64,000 nt of DNA. Source: Nemertoderma westbladi. Its lineage: Eukaryota; Xenacoelomorpha; Nemertodermatida; Nemertodermatidae. The stretch is from assembly GCA_032718475.1 (NCBI GenBank), contig JAUCBJ010002234.1, forward strand, positions 24,321 through 88,320, in the 5' to 3' direction. Shown piece after piece: positions 19,341 to 30,242 of this stretch (the first letter of the stretch is position 1; each line of letters opens with the position of its first letter). The position numbers and the translations under genes were made by a program. The notes below the pieces were generated by a model. That model worked only from the letters and a program-made list of their open reading frames with translations, was not told the DNA's origin and did no database searches.

Positions 19341-21581
19341 TCCTAGGTATGTGTTAGTAGACGTTAGTGAATCAAACATGGCGACTAGGACATCAATGTA
19401 AAGAGTGAATAGAAATAAACTTGATGGCGCTCCTTGACGCAAACCGCTGTCGACACGAATATCAATTGATCTAAGGTTTAAAAACGTCGTCCTATATATT
19501 GCTTTTATTGCGTTAATCATATTAAATCCACAACCGAGAAAAAGTAACTTTGATATAAGAGTGGACCTAGAGACTCTATCATAGGCTTTACTGAAGTCGA
19601 TGAAGATGGTGAATAGTTTCTTGTTCTTGGTGTAAGCATAATCGACAACCAAGTGTAGAGCGAGTATCTGTTCATAACATGATCTCCCTTTTTGACCGCC
19701 CGCTTGAGCTCTTGACTGTTTGTACCATCTCACTAGTCTGTTCGCTAAAACGTAGTCATAAATCTTTGCTAGAGAGTCCATAATCGTGATTCCACGGTAA
19801 TTGTTACAGTTAAAACGATCACCTGTTTTATACAAAATACTTAATAAGCTATATGCCCAAACTGCCGGTAAGCATCCGAATATGAATATGGCATTCAATA
19901 TAAATGTAATAAATACCACAATATTCGCTGGTAGATCCTTTCAAAGAGGTGATGAGATTCCTAGCGCTGCCTTGTTCGCTTTTATTGAGTTTATCGCCTC
20001 GTCCACTTCCTGTGGTTGTATCGGGTCATCCAGGAGTGGTATAACTGGAGCCTGTGAGGTGTCAATATCGTCTACGGTATCCCCTTGATTATACAGAAGA
20101 CTCTCGAAATGGTCTTTAAATTCATCGTCGGTGGGTTTGTCGATATCATCAGCTTTATCTCCAAGTTTGCCATTCCAATTTATGGCGCGCCAAACAGATT
20201 TCGAATCCTTCGTTAGCAACAAGTTTTCCCATCGGTTATTTTCACTACAATGATTGGTTAAGGTAATACCAGACCTCATCTTAGAAGAGTTAACTGCGTC
20301 TTGAAAAATTTTTCCCAAAGTATTGACTGCCTCGTTGACATCTCCTATGTTTCCATGAACGCAACCGTTTGCTCTTTGATCATGCTCCAAAGCTTCTATA
20401 AATTTCGATCTGTCTATCCCTTGTCGAGGTACCCTCACAGTCTTTGAACTATAATTGGTTTCCGTGGTATTGCGATTGTACTCATCATAGAATGAGGAAC
20501 CCATTCGCAGGGAACGCTGTAGAAGTCCGTTCCAGTTTATATTCCCCGAAGTTGTCAGTAATATCTCCAAAGGCACATGATCCGAGGGTTTTGTTAAATC
20601 TTGATTTACCTTTAATTCAATATCTTCGCTAAACACAGGTCTATCTGACTAATCCACCTTTCTTTTCTTCGGAAAGTAAGGTCACTTGTAGCAGGAGGGA
20701 CCTTATTGACGATAATGAAATCGGCGTCGTCACAGACCCGGTCCACTTCTTGGCCATGCGAATTTTTCGGATGATAAACTCTTGCGTTAAGGTCACCAAA
20801 CACAAGCCGTTTCTCTCTATCTCCTAAGTAAAGTCCCTGAAGAACCCCCCACCTTTTATCGTCATAAAATAGCGAATCTTTTGGTTCGATGTAACCGCCG
20901 CTAAACTCGTACTGTCCGAGTGAATGAAATCTTGCTGATATGAATCCAATGAAACTAGTATCAACTGATTCGATGTCGCCCACTAAATAGTTTTTTATTA
21001 AAAGCGCTACGCCCCTTAGTAATTTTTCCCTTACACCTCCTATATTCCAAGAAAGAATTTTCAACAAGTTATTAGGCTTACTATTATCATCATTCCCATC
21101 ACCATAAATACTAGTAGAACTGTATTGACTGTTGTCGGGCCTGTACTATTGAAAGAACTTTGGCTGATAACGGTCAATAATCGTACCATCCCGATATACG
21201 ATGCCGGCTCTGTTGTCGTAAACAATGCGACATCCTTGGTTTTCAGGTTTCTCCTTCTCTTTATTTTCTACTTCATACAACCTTGCTCTCTCTCGTCGTA
21301 CCGCCGGGTGTATATCCTTCTTTATAAATACCTTACGATAGTCATTATTTTCCTTCAACTTCTTGGCGTTCTCTAACACAATATCCATTTTCTCTTTCTT
21401 CTTGAATGTGAGTAAGATAGGCCGCGCTCTCGTGGCTGTGTTGCTGTTGCCCCGTGTTTGCTCATTTCTAGTTTTTCCTAGTCGCCTGAATTCTACATCT
21501 TCAATTGCTCCTCCTCGATTTCCGGTGTTCTCATCGTCGATGTTCAACTCTACATTTATTTCAATAAAAATTTTAAACGGT
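19341..21581 (-). mobile_element. LINE of a second clade, nested inside the RTE-like copy C/D, 3'-truncated
   Basis: Reading on the minus strand, 21146-21581 encodes an ORF1-type basic/coiled segment (FKKKEKMDIVLENAKKLK, then HPAVRRERARLYEVENKEKE and IDRYQPKFF). 20612-21067 encodes an endonuclease start (LSWNIGGVREKLL, FGDLNARV). 19941-20636 continues the linker, and 19311-19919 holds the RT start (NNYRGITIMDSLAKIYDYVL, FIDFSKAYDRVSRSTL, LRQGAPSSLFLFTLYID). The frame is broken at several points, and the element stops before the FADD box. The sequence differs clearly from the RTE-like family, so this is a separate LINE whose 3' end was lost with about 730 bp of its host copy. Confidence 0.75.
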
Positions 21582-23460
21582 GGTATATGTCTACTATGAT
21601 GAGATAGATGAGCTTTAAACACTCAGGTATTTTAAAGACCTCAGGGGGAACACCATCTACTCCACTGGCACGATTGGTCTTAATGCTCTTTGCAGCAGCC
21701 TTCCCTTCTGCAAAGGAGATATCACCAATGGGAATATCTGGGAGTACAGACTCAGACACTTTTACTTCTATAAAGTTATCAGGCAATACCATGTCATTAT
21801 TGAGGAGCTTTTCAAAGTGGGCCTTCCAACCATTGAGGCGATCGGCTGGTGATTCAGCCCTAACCTTGGTGGTAGGTTGGCTTTTTCGACCAGCAAGCAA
21901 GTTGATCGATCTCCATGCCTGGGATGATTGCCTGCTGTCGTCAACATCATTGATGGCATCAACCTGTTGGTTTATTAGCTCCTGTAAATTAACAGAGTAC
22001 TGCCTGTTCAGGGACCTAGATGCAGCCTTAACTGCATTCTTTGCCGCTGTAGTCTGTTTGAGTCGGGACTCTTTCTGCGCCTTGTAGAGGTCATTTCGGC
22101 ACTTCTGAATTTTGTTGTCAGTCCAGGGGGCCCGTTTCCTGTTTCGAGGGTATACAGGAACTGTTTCTGCAGCTGCTAACTTAACTGCCTCTGTAAAGGC
22201 AGTAAGCCCTCACAGTGATCTGCCGCCTTGGCCACAATAAGGCGGTGATCACTGGAGAAGGGTCGTAGTGTAAATGCATTACAGTCTTGTATAGAGCTCC
22301 TGTAATTCCTACGAAACAGGATATGGTCTATCTGGGACTTGTGACCACTGGGTCCGCTATGAGTCCATAGCTTTCCAGTTCGCTTCTTGAACTGGGTTCC
22401 AGCCGAAAACAATCCATTTCCAGAGATAAAATCCTGAAGATGGACGGAATTTCGGTTAACACTATTGCTATAGACCCAGGGCGATGTAGGTGATTGATGC
22501 CGACTTGCATTAAAGTCTCCCAGGAATGTTAAGAATACATGCTGATCCACTCCATCAGTAGCTGCTTGTAGATTCTGGTAGAAATTTTCCACCTCCTCTA
22601 CAGGGGCAACACTAGTTGGAGAGTAGCACAAAATCAGAACCACCTTAGGAAACTTCTTAGCCAGTCTTCCAGAACATGAGAAGTGGCAACGGATGATGCG
22701 GTTAGAGATTTGGTCTATTTTGTCCAATGCTGCATGTGCAGTTGGATTCATCAATAGACCAATTCCACCATTGCCACTATCATCTGCTGAAGCGAGGGCG
22801 AGTCGCCAACCGCCCCCCATGTCCTTAATCAGAACCTCATCAGTGTGTCCAGTCTGCATTCGGTGCTCTTGAACACCCACTGCACTAAGAGAAAGCTTAT
22901 CTGCCAAGGCAGTCAGCACACCTTGTCGCATTGGAGACCCGAGTGTTAGGGTGTTTACTGAGGCTAGTCTAGTGACTTGCCTCAGATTCACCAATGGCTT
23001 TGTTGGTCGGGGTGGAACATGAGAGTAGCCTCCAACTCCAGAATCCATCTCCCCCTCACAATCTGGCCTCCCTGGTTACCCAGGGTTTGGGCCAGAAAGG
23101 TCATCAGGAAAGGGACTCAAAAAATTGTTTGCCGCTCTCTCTCCAGTAGGGGGTGAGACAGGCAGCCGGTCAGGAGATAACTGACGCCTGTGAGGCCGAT
23201 TGTGTCCAGTCATTCCACTGGCCTCTAGTGGCTGGACCTCCGCATTACTAATGTAATCCATAGTGGGGGTTGGGGGGTGCTTTTTTGCCGAGTCAGCTCT
23301 CGGGGCAAATACCACACCCTGGTTTGCCATTCCACAGGGTGGGTGTCGCAGTGGAGTCAGATATGAGGCCCATCACCCATATCTACTCTGGCGCACATGA
23401 CCCACCATTGGCTGTGCAGCTCATCTGCTTGGTCATGCCCTGTACCCCTGCTGCCAGGTG
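21582..23460 (-). mobile_element. RTE-like LINE, copy D (5' portion)
   Basis: This matches copy B from about 10672 to 12677. The leader keeps MANQGVVFAPRADSAKKHP, and the endonuclease retains VQEHRMQTG with the expected glutamate. A deletion near 22205-22235 removes the endonuclease/RT linker, and a frameshift lies near 23070. It ends abruptly within the RT start next to the nested LINE. Copies C and D are one disrupted insertion. Confidence 0.9.
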
Positions 23461-23674
23461 CAGGGGTACAAACTACAGTACCTTCAATCCAACAGACTCA
23501 CAGCACCGGTACTATAGCTGTATGTACTAATACACATATCCACACCAAAACGCACCAAGTAAACGATAAAATAATAATCTCTGTAATGTGATTTTGTTGA
23601 AGGAAGTATTTCAAGTTGGTACATCATAAAAGGGCAAACGAGCTGAAATGTTTCCAGCTCGTTTGTCTTTTTAA

Positions 23675-23805
23675 GGGGGGGGGGGGGGGGGGGTCACCAT
23701 TTTGTTCAAAAATATGTCAAAATTATTTTGGTGGTACTAAAATAATTTCAAACGAAGTAATTTGGTGGTATTAAATTGGTGTACCCCCCCCCCCCTCCCC
23801 CACCC
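23675..23805. mobile_element. Short TTAA/poly-G terminal inverted repeat element
   Basis: TTAA (23671-23674) is followed by 19 G and TCACCATTTTG. The right end reads AATTGGTGTA, a C-rich run and TTAC (one change from TTAA). The ends are inverted repeats like those of the element at 14921-15845. It is about 131 bp long with no coding capacity. Confidence 0.6.
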
Positions 23806-23850
23806 TTACTGTACTGTACGTTCGAAGTTAACAAACCCATTATTATATAG

Positions 23851-26800
23851 GTTGTGGTTATACCGTGGACGACACTCACGGATTTATTACATCACCAAAC
23901 TACCCCGATCCGTACCCACCCGGTCTACACTGTGTCTGGACAATCCCTGAACTAGACAAGGTTATGATAACAAGGATAACTGCTAACTTCATAGACATGG
24001 AGATGGAGCGATGTTGCGACTATTTTAAATTCCCTGTGCAAGCTCCTCGAGGTGTGAGTATCTAACATAACATATATCGTAGCATTACATGTAGGCCTAC
24101 ATGATGATCGACCTGCACTAAGGTGCAGTGTCCAGATCTCACGGTTAGCCAACACAGTGCCGGCGGACTCAGTAACATTGCGACCCCAGATCTCACGGTT
24201 AGCCATACACAGTGCCGACGGACTCCTTAACATTGCGATCCCAGATCTCACGGTTAGCCATACACAGTGCCGGCGGACTCCGTAACATTGCGACCCCAGA
24301 TCTCACGGTTAGCCATAGACAGTGCCGGCGGACTCAGTAACATTGCGACCCCAGATCTCACGGTTAGCCAACACAGTGCAGGCGGACCCAGCAACATAGC
24401 GACCCCAGATCTCACGGTTAGCCATACACAGTGCCGACGGACTCCTTAACATTGCGATCCCAGATCTCACGGTTAGCCATACACAGTGCCGGCGGACTCA
24501 GTAACATTGCGACCCCAGATCTTACGGTTAGCCATACACAGTGCCGACGGACTCCTTAACATTGCGATCCCAGATCTCACGGTTAGCCAACACAGTGCCG
24601 GCGGACTCCGTAACATTGCGACCCCAGATCTCACGGTTAGCCATAGACTGTGCCGGCGGACTCAGTAACATTGCGAACCCAGATCTCACGGTTAGCCATA
24701 GACTGTGCCGGCGGACTCAGTAACATTGCGACCCCAGATCTCACGGTTAGCCATACACAGTGCCGACGGACTCCGTAACATTGCGACCCCAGATCTCACG
24801 GTTAGCCATAGACAGTGCCGGCGGACTCAGTAACATTGCGACCCCAGATCTCACGGTTAGCCAACACAGTGCCGGCGGATTCCGTAACATTGCGACCCCA
24901 GATCTCACGGTTAGCCATACACAGTGCCGACGGACTCCTTAACATTGCGATCCCAGATCTCACGGTTAGCCAACACAGTGCCGGCGGACTCCGTAACATT
25001 GCGACCCCAGATCTCACGGTTAGCCATAGACTGTGCCGGCGGACTCAGTAACATTGCGACCCCAGATCTCACGGTTAGCCATACACAGTGCCGGCGGACT
25101 CCGTAACATTGCGACCCCAGATCTCACGGTTAGCCATAGACAGTGCCGGCGGACTCAGTAACATTGCGACCCCAGATCTCACGGTTAGCCAACACAGTGC
25201 AGGCGGACCCAGCAACATAGCGACCCCAGATCTCACGGTTAGCCATACACAGTGCCGACGGACTCCTTAACATTGCGATCCCAGATCTCACGGTTAGCCA
25301 TACACAGTGCCGGCGGACTCAGTAACATTGCGACCCCAGATCTTACGGTTAGCCATACACAGTGCCGACGGACTCCTTAACATTGCGATCCCAGATCTCA
25401 CGGTTAGCCAACACAGTGCCGGCGGACTCCGTAACATTGCGACCCCAGATCTCACGGTTAGCCATAGACTGTGCCGGCGGACTCAGTAACATTGCGAACC
25501 CAGATCTCACGGTTAGCCATAGACTGTGCCGGCGGACTCAGTAACATTGCGACCCCAGATCTCACGGTTAGCCATACACAGTGCCGACGGACTCCGTAAC
25601 ATTGCGACCCCAGATCTCACGGTTAGCCATAGACAGTGCCGGCGGACTCAGTAACATTGCGACCCCAGATCTCACGGTTAGCCAACACAGTGCCGGCGGA
25701 TTCCGTAACATTGCGACCCCAGATCTCACGGTTAGCCATACACAGTGCCGACGGACTCCTTAACATTGCGATCCCAGATCTCACGGTTAGCCAACACAGT
25801 GCCGGCGGACTCCGTAACATTGCGACCCCAGATCTCACGGTTAGCCATAGACTGTGCCGGCGGACTCAGTAACATTGCGACCCCAGATCTCACGGTTAGC
25901 CATACACAGTGCCGGCGGAGCCAGCAACATAGCGACTCCAGATCTCGCGGTCAGCCACACACAGTGCCGGCGGACCCAGCAACATAGCGCCCCCAGATCC
26001 CACAGTCAGCCACACACAGTGCCGGCGGACCCAGCAACATAGCGCCCCCAGATCTCGAGGTCAGCCACACACAGTGCCGGCGGACCCAGCAACATAGCGC
26101 CCCCAGATCCCACAGTCAGCCACACACAGTGCCGGCGGACCCAGCAACATAGCGCCCCCAGATCTCGAGGTCAGCCACACACAGTGCCGGCGGACCCAGC
26201 AACATAGCGCCCCCAGATCTCGAGGTCAGCCACACACAGTGCCGGCGGACCCAGCAACATAGCGCCCCCAGATCTCGCGGTCAGCCACACACAGTGCCGG
26301 CGGACCCAGCAACATAGCGCCCCCAGATCCCGCGGTCAGCCATACACAGTGCCGGCGGACCCAGCAACATAGCGCCCCCAGATCTCGAGGTCAGCCACAC
26401 ACAGTGCCGGCGGACCCAGCAACATAGCGCCCCCAGATCTCACAGTCAGCCACACACAGTGCCGGCGGACCCAGCAACATAGCGCCCCCAGATCCCACGG
26501 TCAGCCATACACAGTGCCGTCGGACCCAGCAACATAGCGCCCCAGATCTCGAGGTCAGCCATACACAGTGCCGTCGGACCCAGCAACATAGCGCCCCAGA
26601 TCTCGAGGTCAGCCACACACAGTGCCGGCGGACCCAGCAACATAGCGCCCCAGATCTCGAGGTCAGCCACACACAGTGCCGGCGGACCCAGCAACATAGC
26701 GCCCCCAGATCCCACAGTCAGCCACACACAGTGCCGGCGGACCCAGCAACATAGCGCCCCAGATCTCGAGGTCAGCCACACACAGTGCCGGCGGACCCAG

Positions 26801-29095
26801 CAACATAGCGCCCCCAGATCCCACAGTCAGCCACACACAGTGCCGGCGGACCCAGCAACATAGCGCCCCAGATCTCGCGGTCAGCCACACACAGTGCCGG
26901 CGGACCCAGCAACATAGCGCCCCCAGATCCCACGGTCAGCCACACACAGTGCCGGCGGACCCAGCAACATAGCGCCCCAGATCTCGAGGTCAGCCACACA
27001 CAGTGCCGGCGGACCCAGCAACATAGCGCCCCCAGATCCCACAGTCAGCCACACACAGTGCCGGCGGACCCAGCAACATAGCGCCCCAGATCTCGCGGTC
27101 AGCCACACACAGTGCCGGCGGACCCAGCAACATAGCGCCCCCAGATCCCACAGTCAGCCACACACAGTGCCGGCGGACCCAGCAACATAGCGCCCCCAGA
27201 TCTCACAGTCAGCCACACACAGTGCCGGCGGACCCAGAAACATAGCGCCCCCAGATCTCACAGTCAGCCATACACTTTCCTACGTCATGTGTCCTTGAGC
27301 AGGCGTTTGGGAAAATCATTGGCTGTTACGCACAAGGTTGTGTACAGGTTGATCAAGCTCATATTTTAACTAATATGTATAAAATACTCAAATAAATTAT
27401 TTTTAATATAATTTATAATAAATAAGTTATTAAGTATTTATTTTTTAATTTCTAATGTTATTTATTTTTTTTTATATTAAATCAGAATTTTGGATTTGGA
27501 TCAATGTCTGACCTCCAAAGACAAAGATGGGCAAATATAGTAACATATAGTGACCTGGTAATTGATTTTACTTCTTACATTGATACTTCGCACAATCGCG
27601 GGTTCAAGCTCGAATATTTCAGAGGTGAGTCTTCGCGATATTACACAGAAGTGATAACTGATTTGATTCAAGTAAGGTTTGGATTTTCTTTGTTTAACTG
27701 ATGACCGCTAAACAGTCAACTATGTATAATAAATTGTCCACAGTCATGACCCTTATAATATTGTATTATTTTTATAATCGCTAGCGGACGAAAGTTGGGT
27801 CTGTGGCAGCTGGACTTGCAGTTACAATATCAAAAAATATTAGTAACATACAGTAGTTTACAATAATATTAAAAATAATAAATTCAATGTGTCCGGTTCT
27901 ACTGTAATATGGCTCGCAATACGGTGACGTCAAACCCTGAAATCCAATTCCGATGGGCGCTTTTATATCTTATCTGTGTCTATCTAATTCAGTGGCTTTT
28001 ATAAAACTACTACATATAATGAGTTTTTGGTAATGTTAAATTTCAAATCTTTTTGCTATATTACTTACATCGGTGTTTGTAACGATTGTTATTGTATTAT
28101 TTTGATTTTATTTATAATCGATAGAGGCTCTATACTTCACTACTACGCCGCAGCCAATCCCGAAAGTCGCAAGTGAGGTAGAAGACGTGGAAACAGTCGT
28201 CACAACGGATGCTGTAAGTGTGGTAGAAGACGTGGAAACAGTCGTCACAACAACGGATGCTGTAAGTGTGGTAGAAGACGTGGAAACAGTCGTCACAACA
28301 ACGGATGCTGTAAGTGAGGTAGAAGACGTGGAAACAGTCGTCACAACAACGGATGCTGCTGCAACCACCGCGAAACCAATTCAACCGTGTTCGGTTGTTG
28401 GTTCTAATAGTGCGGAATGCGGTGACCACAACGCATCGTGCTGCGATTGGGCCAGCTGCGGTTATTGCGGTACACTTGTTCATTTTATGGAGAGAAATTG
28501 TGCCGGATCTTGCGGACATTGTTCAGCATCAGTAAGTACAATATTGCGAAGTTACAGTGGCACCATGTGGCACGTTATTTTAACCAAAACAATAAACTAA
28601 CCACATTAGAACAGGATAGGCCTACACTTTTATTTTTGAGAGTAATCAACCTTTATTTGCGTCGAATTTCCCCTGGAGATAGATGAATTTTTATTGCGTC
28701 CAGTTCCCCCCCCCCCCCCCCCCACCCCCCTATCTGGTGTGTCCTATTTGCAGGACATTGCTTTCGCCGTGAGGACCAGCCAGTGCATAATCTTGTACTT
28801 TGGCAGCCTCATGGAGTGAATAAGCATGGTGGACAGCCCATGACTTTCTTGAGACGCATCTTAAAGGACACTGGCCTTAAAGATGCGGATGATCTAGCAA
28901 ATGTCATGGGTGATAGGGAGTTGTGGCGGTGCAATTTTGTTGACAAGCCGGCACAGCATTCTTAAAAATGCAGCTGCAATGCAGCATGCCGATCCTAGTA
29001 GTATCTGGTGTGTAGTTAACCCGTATGCGTGGTTAGCTAGGGTATCGTTTACCCTCAATAATATACATATTATGTTTTTTTTTCAGGATCAGTAA
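23851..29095 (+). CDS. Secreted CUB - Thr-rich spacer - ShKT domain protein, spliced, 5' exons not found
   Basis: Four exons join in frame. Exon 23851-24053 (acceptor TATATAG, donor GTGAGT) encodes the first CUB half ([30 protein letters not shown]). Exon 27486-27624 (donor GTGAGT) encodes the second half (NRGFKLEYF). Exon 28125-28531 (donor GTAAGT) encodes a 16-residue repeat, [16 protein letters not shown], about four times, then an ShKT-type cysteine domain ([22 protein letters not shown]). Exon 29087-29095 adds two residues and TAA. AATAAA follows at 29278-29283. CUB plus ShKT domains occur at the C-terminus of astacin-like metalloproteases and other secreted proteins. The signal peptide and any protease domain would be upstream and were not found. 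The role is therefore only extracellular protein or carbohydrate binding, inferred. An ShKT domain does not by itself imply a toxin. Confidence 0.75.
24131..27275. repeat. 55-bp minisatellite, about 58 copies, with an 821-bp higher-order unit
   Basis: The monomer (54-55 bp) contains CAGATCTCACGGTTAGCCA and CAGTGCCGGCGGACTC. Copies to about 25912 form one subfamily (AACATTGCGACC). The rest to 27275 form a GC-richer subfamily (AACATAGCGCCCCC, with TCTCGAGGTCAGCC or TCCCACAGTCAGCC alternating in 109-bp dimers). In the first part a block of 15 monomers is duplicated with a period of 821 bp; for example 24267-24942 recurs at 25088-25763 with no difference that I saw. The array occupies nearly the whole intron that splits the CUB domain. 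Confidence 0.95.
28166..28354 (+). repeat. Coding minisatellite, 48-bp unit x4
   Basis: Four units encode the Thr/Val-rich spacer between CUB and ShKT. Most units contain GCTGTAAGTG, a donor-like GTAAGT within the exon. The length is a multiple of three, except that the first unit lacks one Thr codon. Confidence 0.9.
28707..28730. repeat. C-rich homopolymer tract in intron 3
   Basis: A run of C interrupted by one A precedes the TATCTGGTGTGT target site of the LINE fragment. It resembles the poly-C ends of the TTAA family, but I see no TTAA or partner end. Confidence 0.4.
28743..29001 (+). mobile_element. RTE-like LINE, copy E (5'-truncated, 3' end only)
   Basis: From TTTGCAGGACATTG to the trinucleotide tail this is the last ~250 bp of the RTE-like family. 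It is flanked by a 12-bp direct repeat, TATCTGGTGTGT, at 28731-28742 and 29002-29013, with about four untemplated bases at the 5' junction. It lies in the last intron of the CUB/ShKT gene, in sense orientation. Confidence 0.95.
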
Positions 29096-29277
29096 TTTAA
29101 TAAGAATGATGGTTTATCGCGAATACAAAACTAATTTGTTATTGAGATTGTGTGGTGGGGTGGTTGGGTATAAAAATATTTATTATTTGTTACCTTAAAC
29201 AAACTTTTATGTTCAACTATATACAGAATGTTTTTGTGTTTTGTTTTAACTGTTTTTAAATGTTTATGGTAAATATA

Positions 29278-29283
29278 AATAAA
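29278..29283 (+). terminator. Poly(A) signal AATAAA of the CUB/ShKT gene
   Basis: AATAAA lies about 185 bp after the stop codon in the terminal exon and is the first such hexamer there. Confidence 0.6.
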
Positions 29284-29289
29284 GTTAAA

Positions 29290-29725
29290 TATCATGATGA
29301 TCGTGTCAGATCCACCTATGGAGTCGCCACAATAAAATTAATAGTGTATCTCCATTCCAGAGTGCTGTTTCCAAACTTTTCCATTACCTCTGGAGATTAA
29401 ACATACAGTAACAGTTAATTCCAAACCCCGTATAATTATTTATTAATATGTAGAATACATACAGTAGACATCTATGGTGCGGTGCATGTTGAACCCCCCC
29501 CCCCCCCCACCCCCGGAGGCATTTTACAGCAAGTCAGAACTTATCCTTATATACCATACCGTCAAACTGAACTCAGTATTTTTAATGATTTATAATCCAT
29601 TGAAAACCAGCATAATCTTGTAAATGTGTTAATTTTTGTTTATTGTTTTGGTTCCTCAAACCCTCCTCCGTAACATGCTACTTTTGTAACCTGCCTACAG
29701 CATTGTTGTGTTTCTGTTTTTGCAG
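29290..29725. other. Intergenic, with a poly-C tract at 29493-29514
   Basis: No gene seen up to the acceptor of the next exon-like ORF. The C-tract resembles the termini of the TTAA family but has no visible TTAA or partner. Confidence 0.4.
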
Positions 29726-29914
29726 CCGAGACAATTTAATATGTTTAGAGGGGCGAGTTTTGCCATAAGGAGAGGATTTCTATTAGTACGTTGCCCAGGA
29801 GGAGTTCTAACAATTCCCAAAAACCAAGATCAGAAGATCGAGATTAATATCGCGGGGTCTCGGCCAGATAAACCAAACGTAAGGACTACGGGGTTCGCAT
29901 TTCTCTACAAATAA
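29726..29914 (+). CDS. Orphan terminal exon of an unidentified gene
   Basis: A strong acceptor (TTTCTGTTTTTGCAG, ending 29725) is followed by an open frame of 62 codons to TAA at 29912-29914. The stop overlaps a poly(A) signal, AATAAA at 29910-29915. The peptide includes RGFLLVRCPGG, VLTIPKN and KIEINIAG and ends TTGFAFLYK. I recognise no family. An internal ATG at 29741 would give a 57-residue product if it were the start. The acceptor, stop and poly(A) arrangement suggests a real last exon, but no upstream exon could be linked to it. Confidence 0.4.
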   Translation, partial: PRQFNMFRGASFAIRRGFLLVRCPGGVLTIPKNQDQKIEINIAGSRPDKPNVRTTGFAFLYK

Positions 29915-30242
29915 AGCTGCTAATAATTAATTAATTTTATCGCCAAATCGAGACCGAGAAGGTGTTTCGCAATAATCTACTTAGTGGTCAGTGGTCGTAG
30001 AAACCTTCAGAACAAAATTGTAGTTATTTATTTATCGAGATATAGAACATAATGTGCCGAACTCAAAGTTTGATAAACGCCACATGAAGAATATATCATC
30101 ACCAAACACTCTTAAAATAAATGAAAATGAAATTATGTCGGCGTCTCAACTGCAATTTCGTATTAAAACTTTAAGAATATTACAATAGATATTGTAACCA
30201 GAGGTATAAGAATAAACAACAAAACAGACACCGTTGCTAAAG

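Noticed and set aside
24267-27108. Many 60-111 codon ORFs on both strands in the minisatellite
   Set aside because: They repeat at the array period, occur in opposite strands and overlap fully. They are products of a 54-55 bp repeat without a stop in some frames.
24131-27275. CRISPR-like array
   Set aside because: Monomers are contiguous and variable without distinct spacers, and the context is eukaryotic.
28400-28530. Toxin gene based on the ShKT fold
   Set aside because: ShKT domains are common C-terminal modules of non-toxic extracellular proteins, and here the domain is attached to a CUB domain and a linker.
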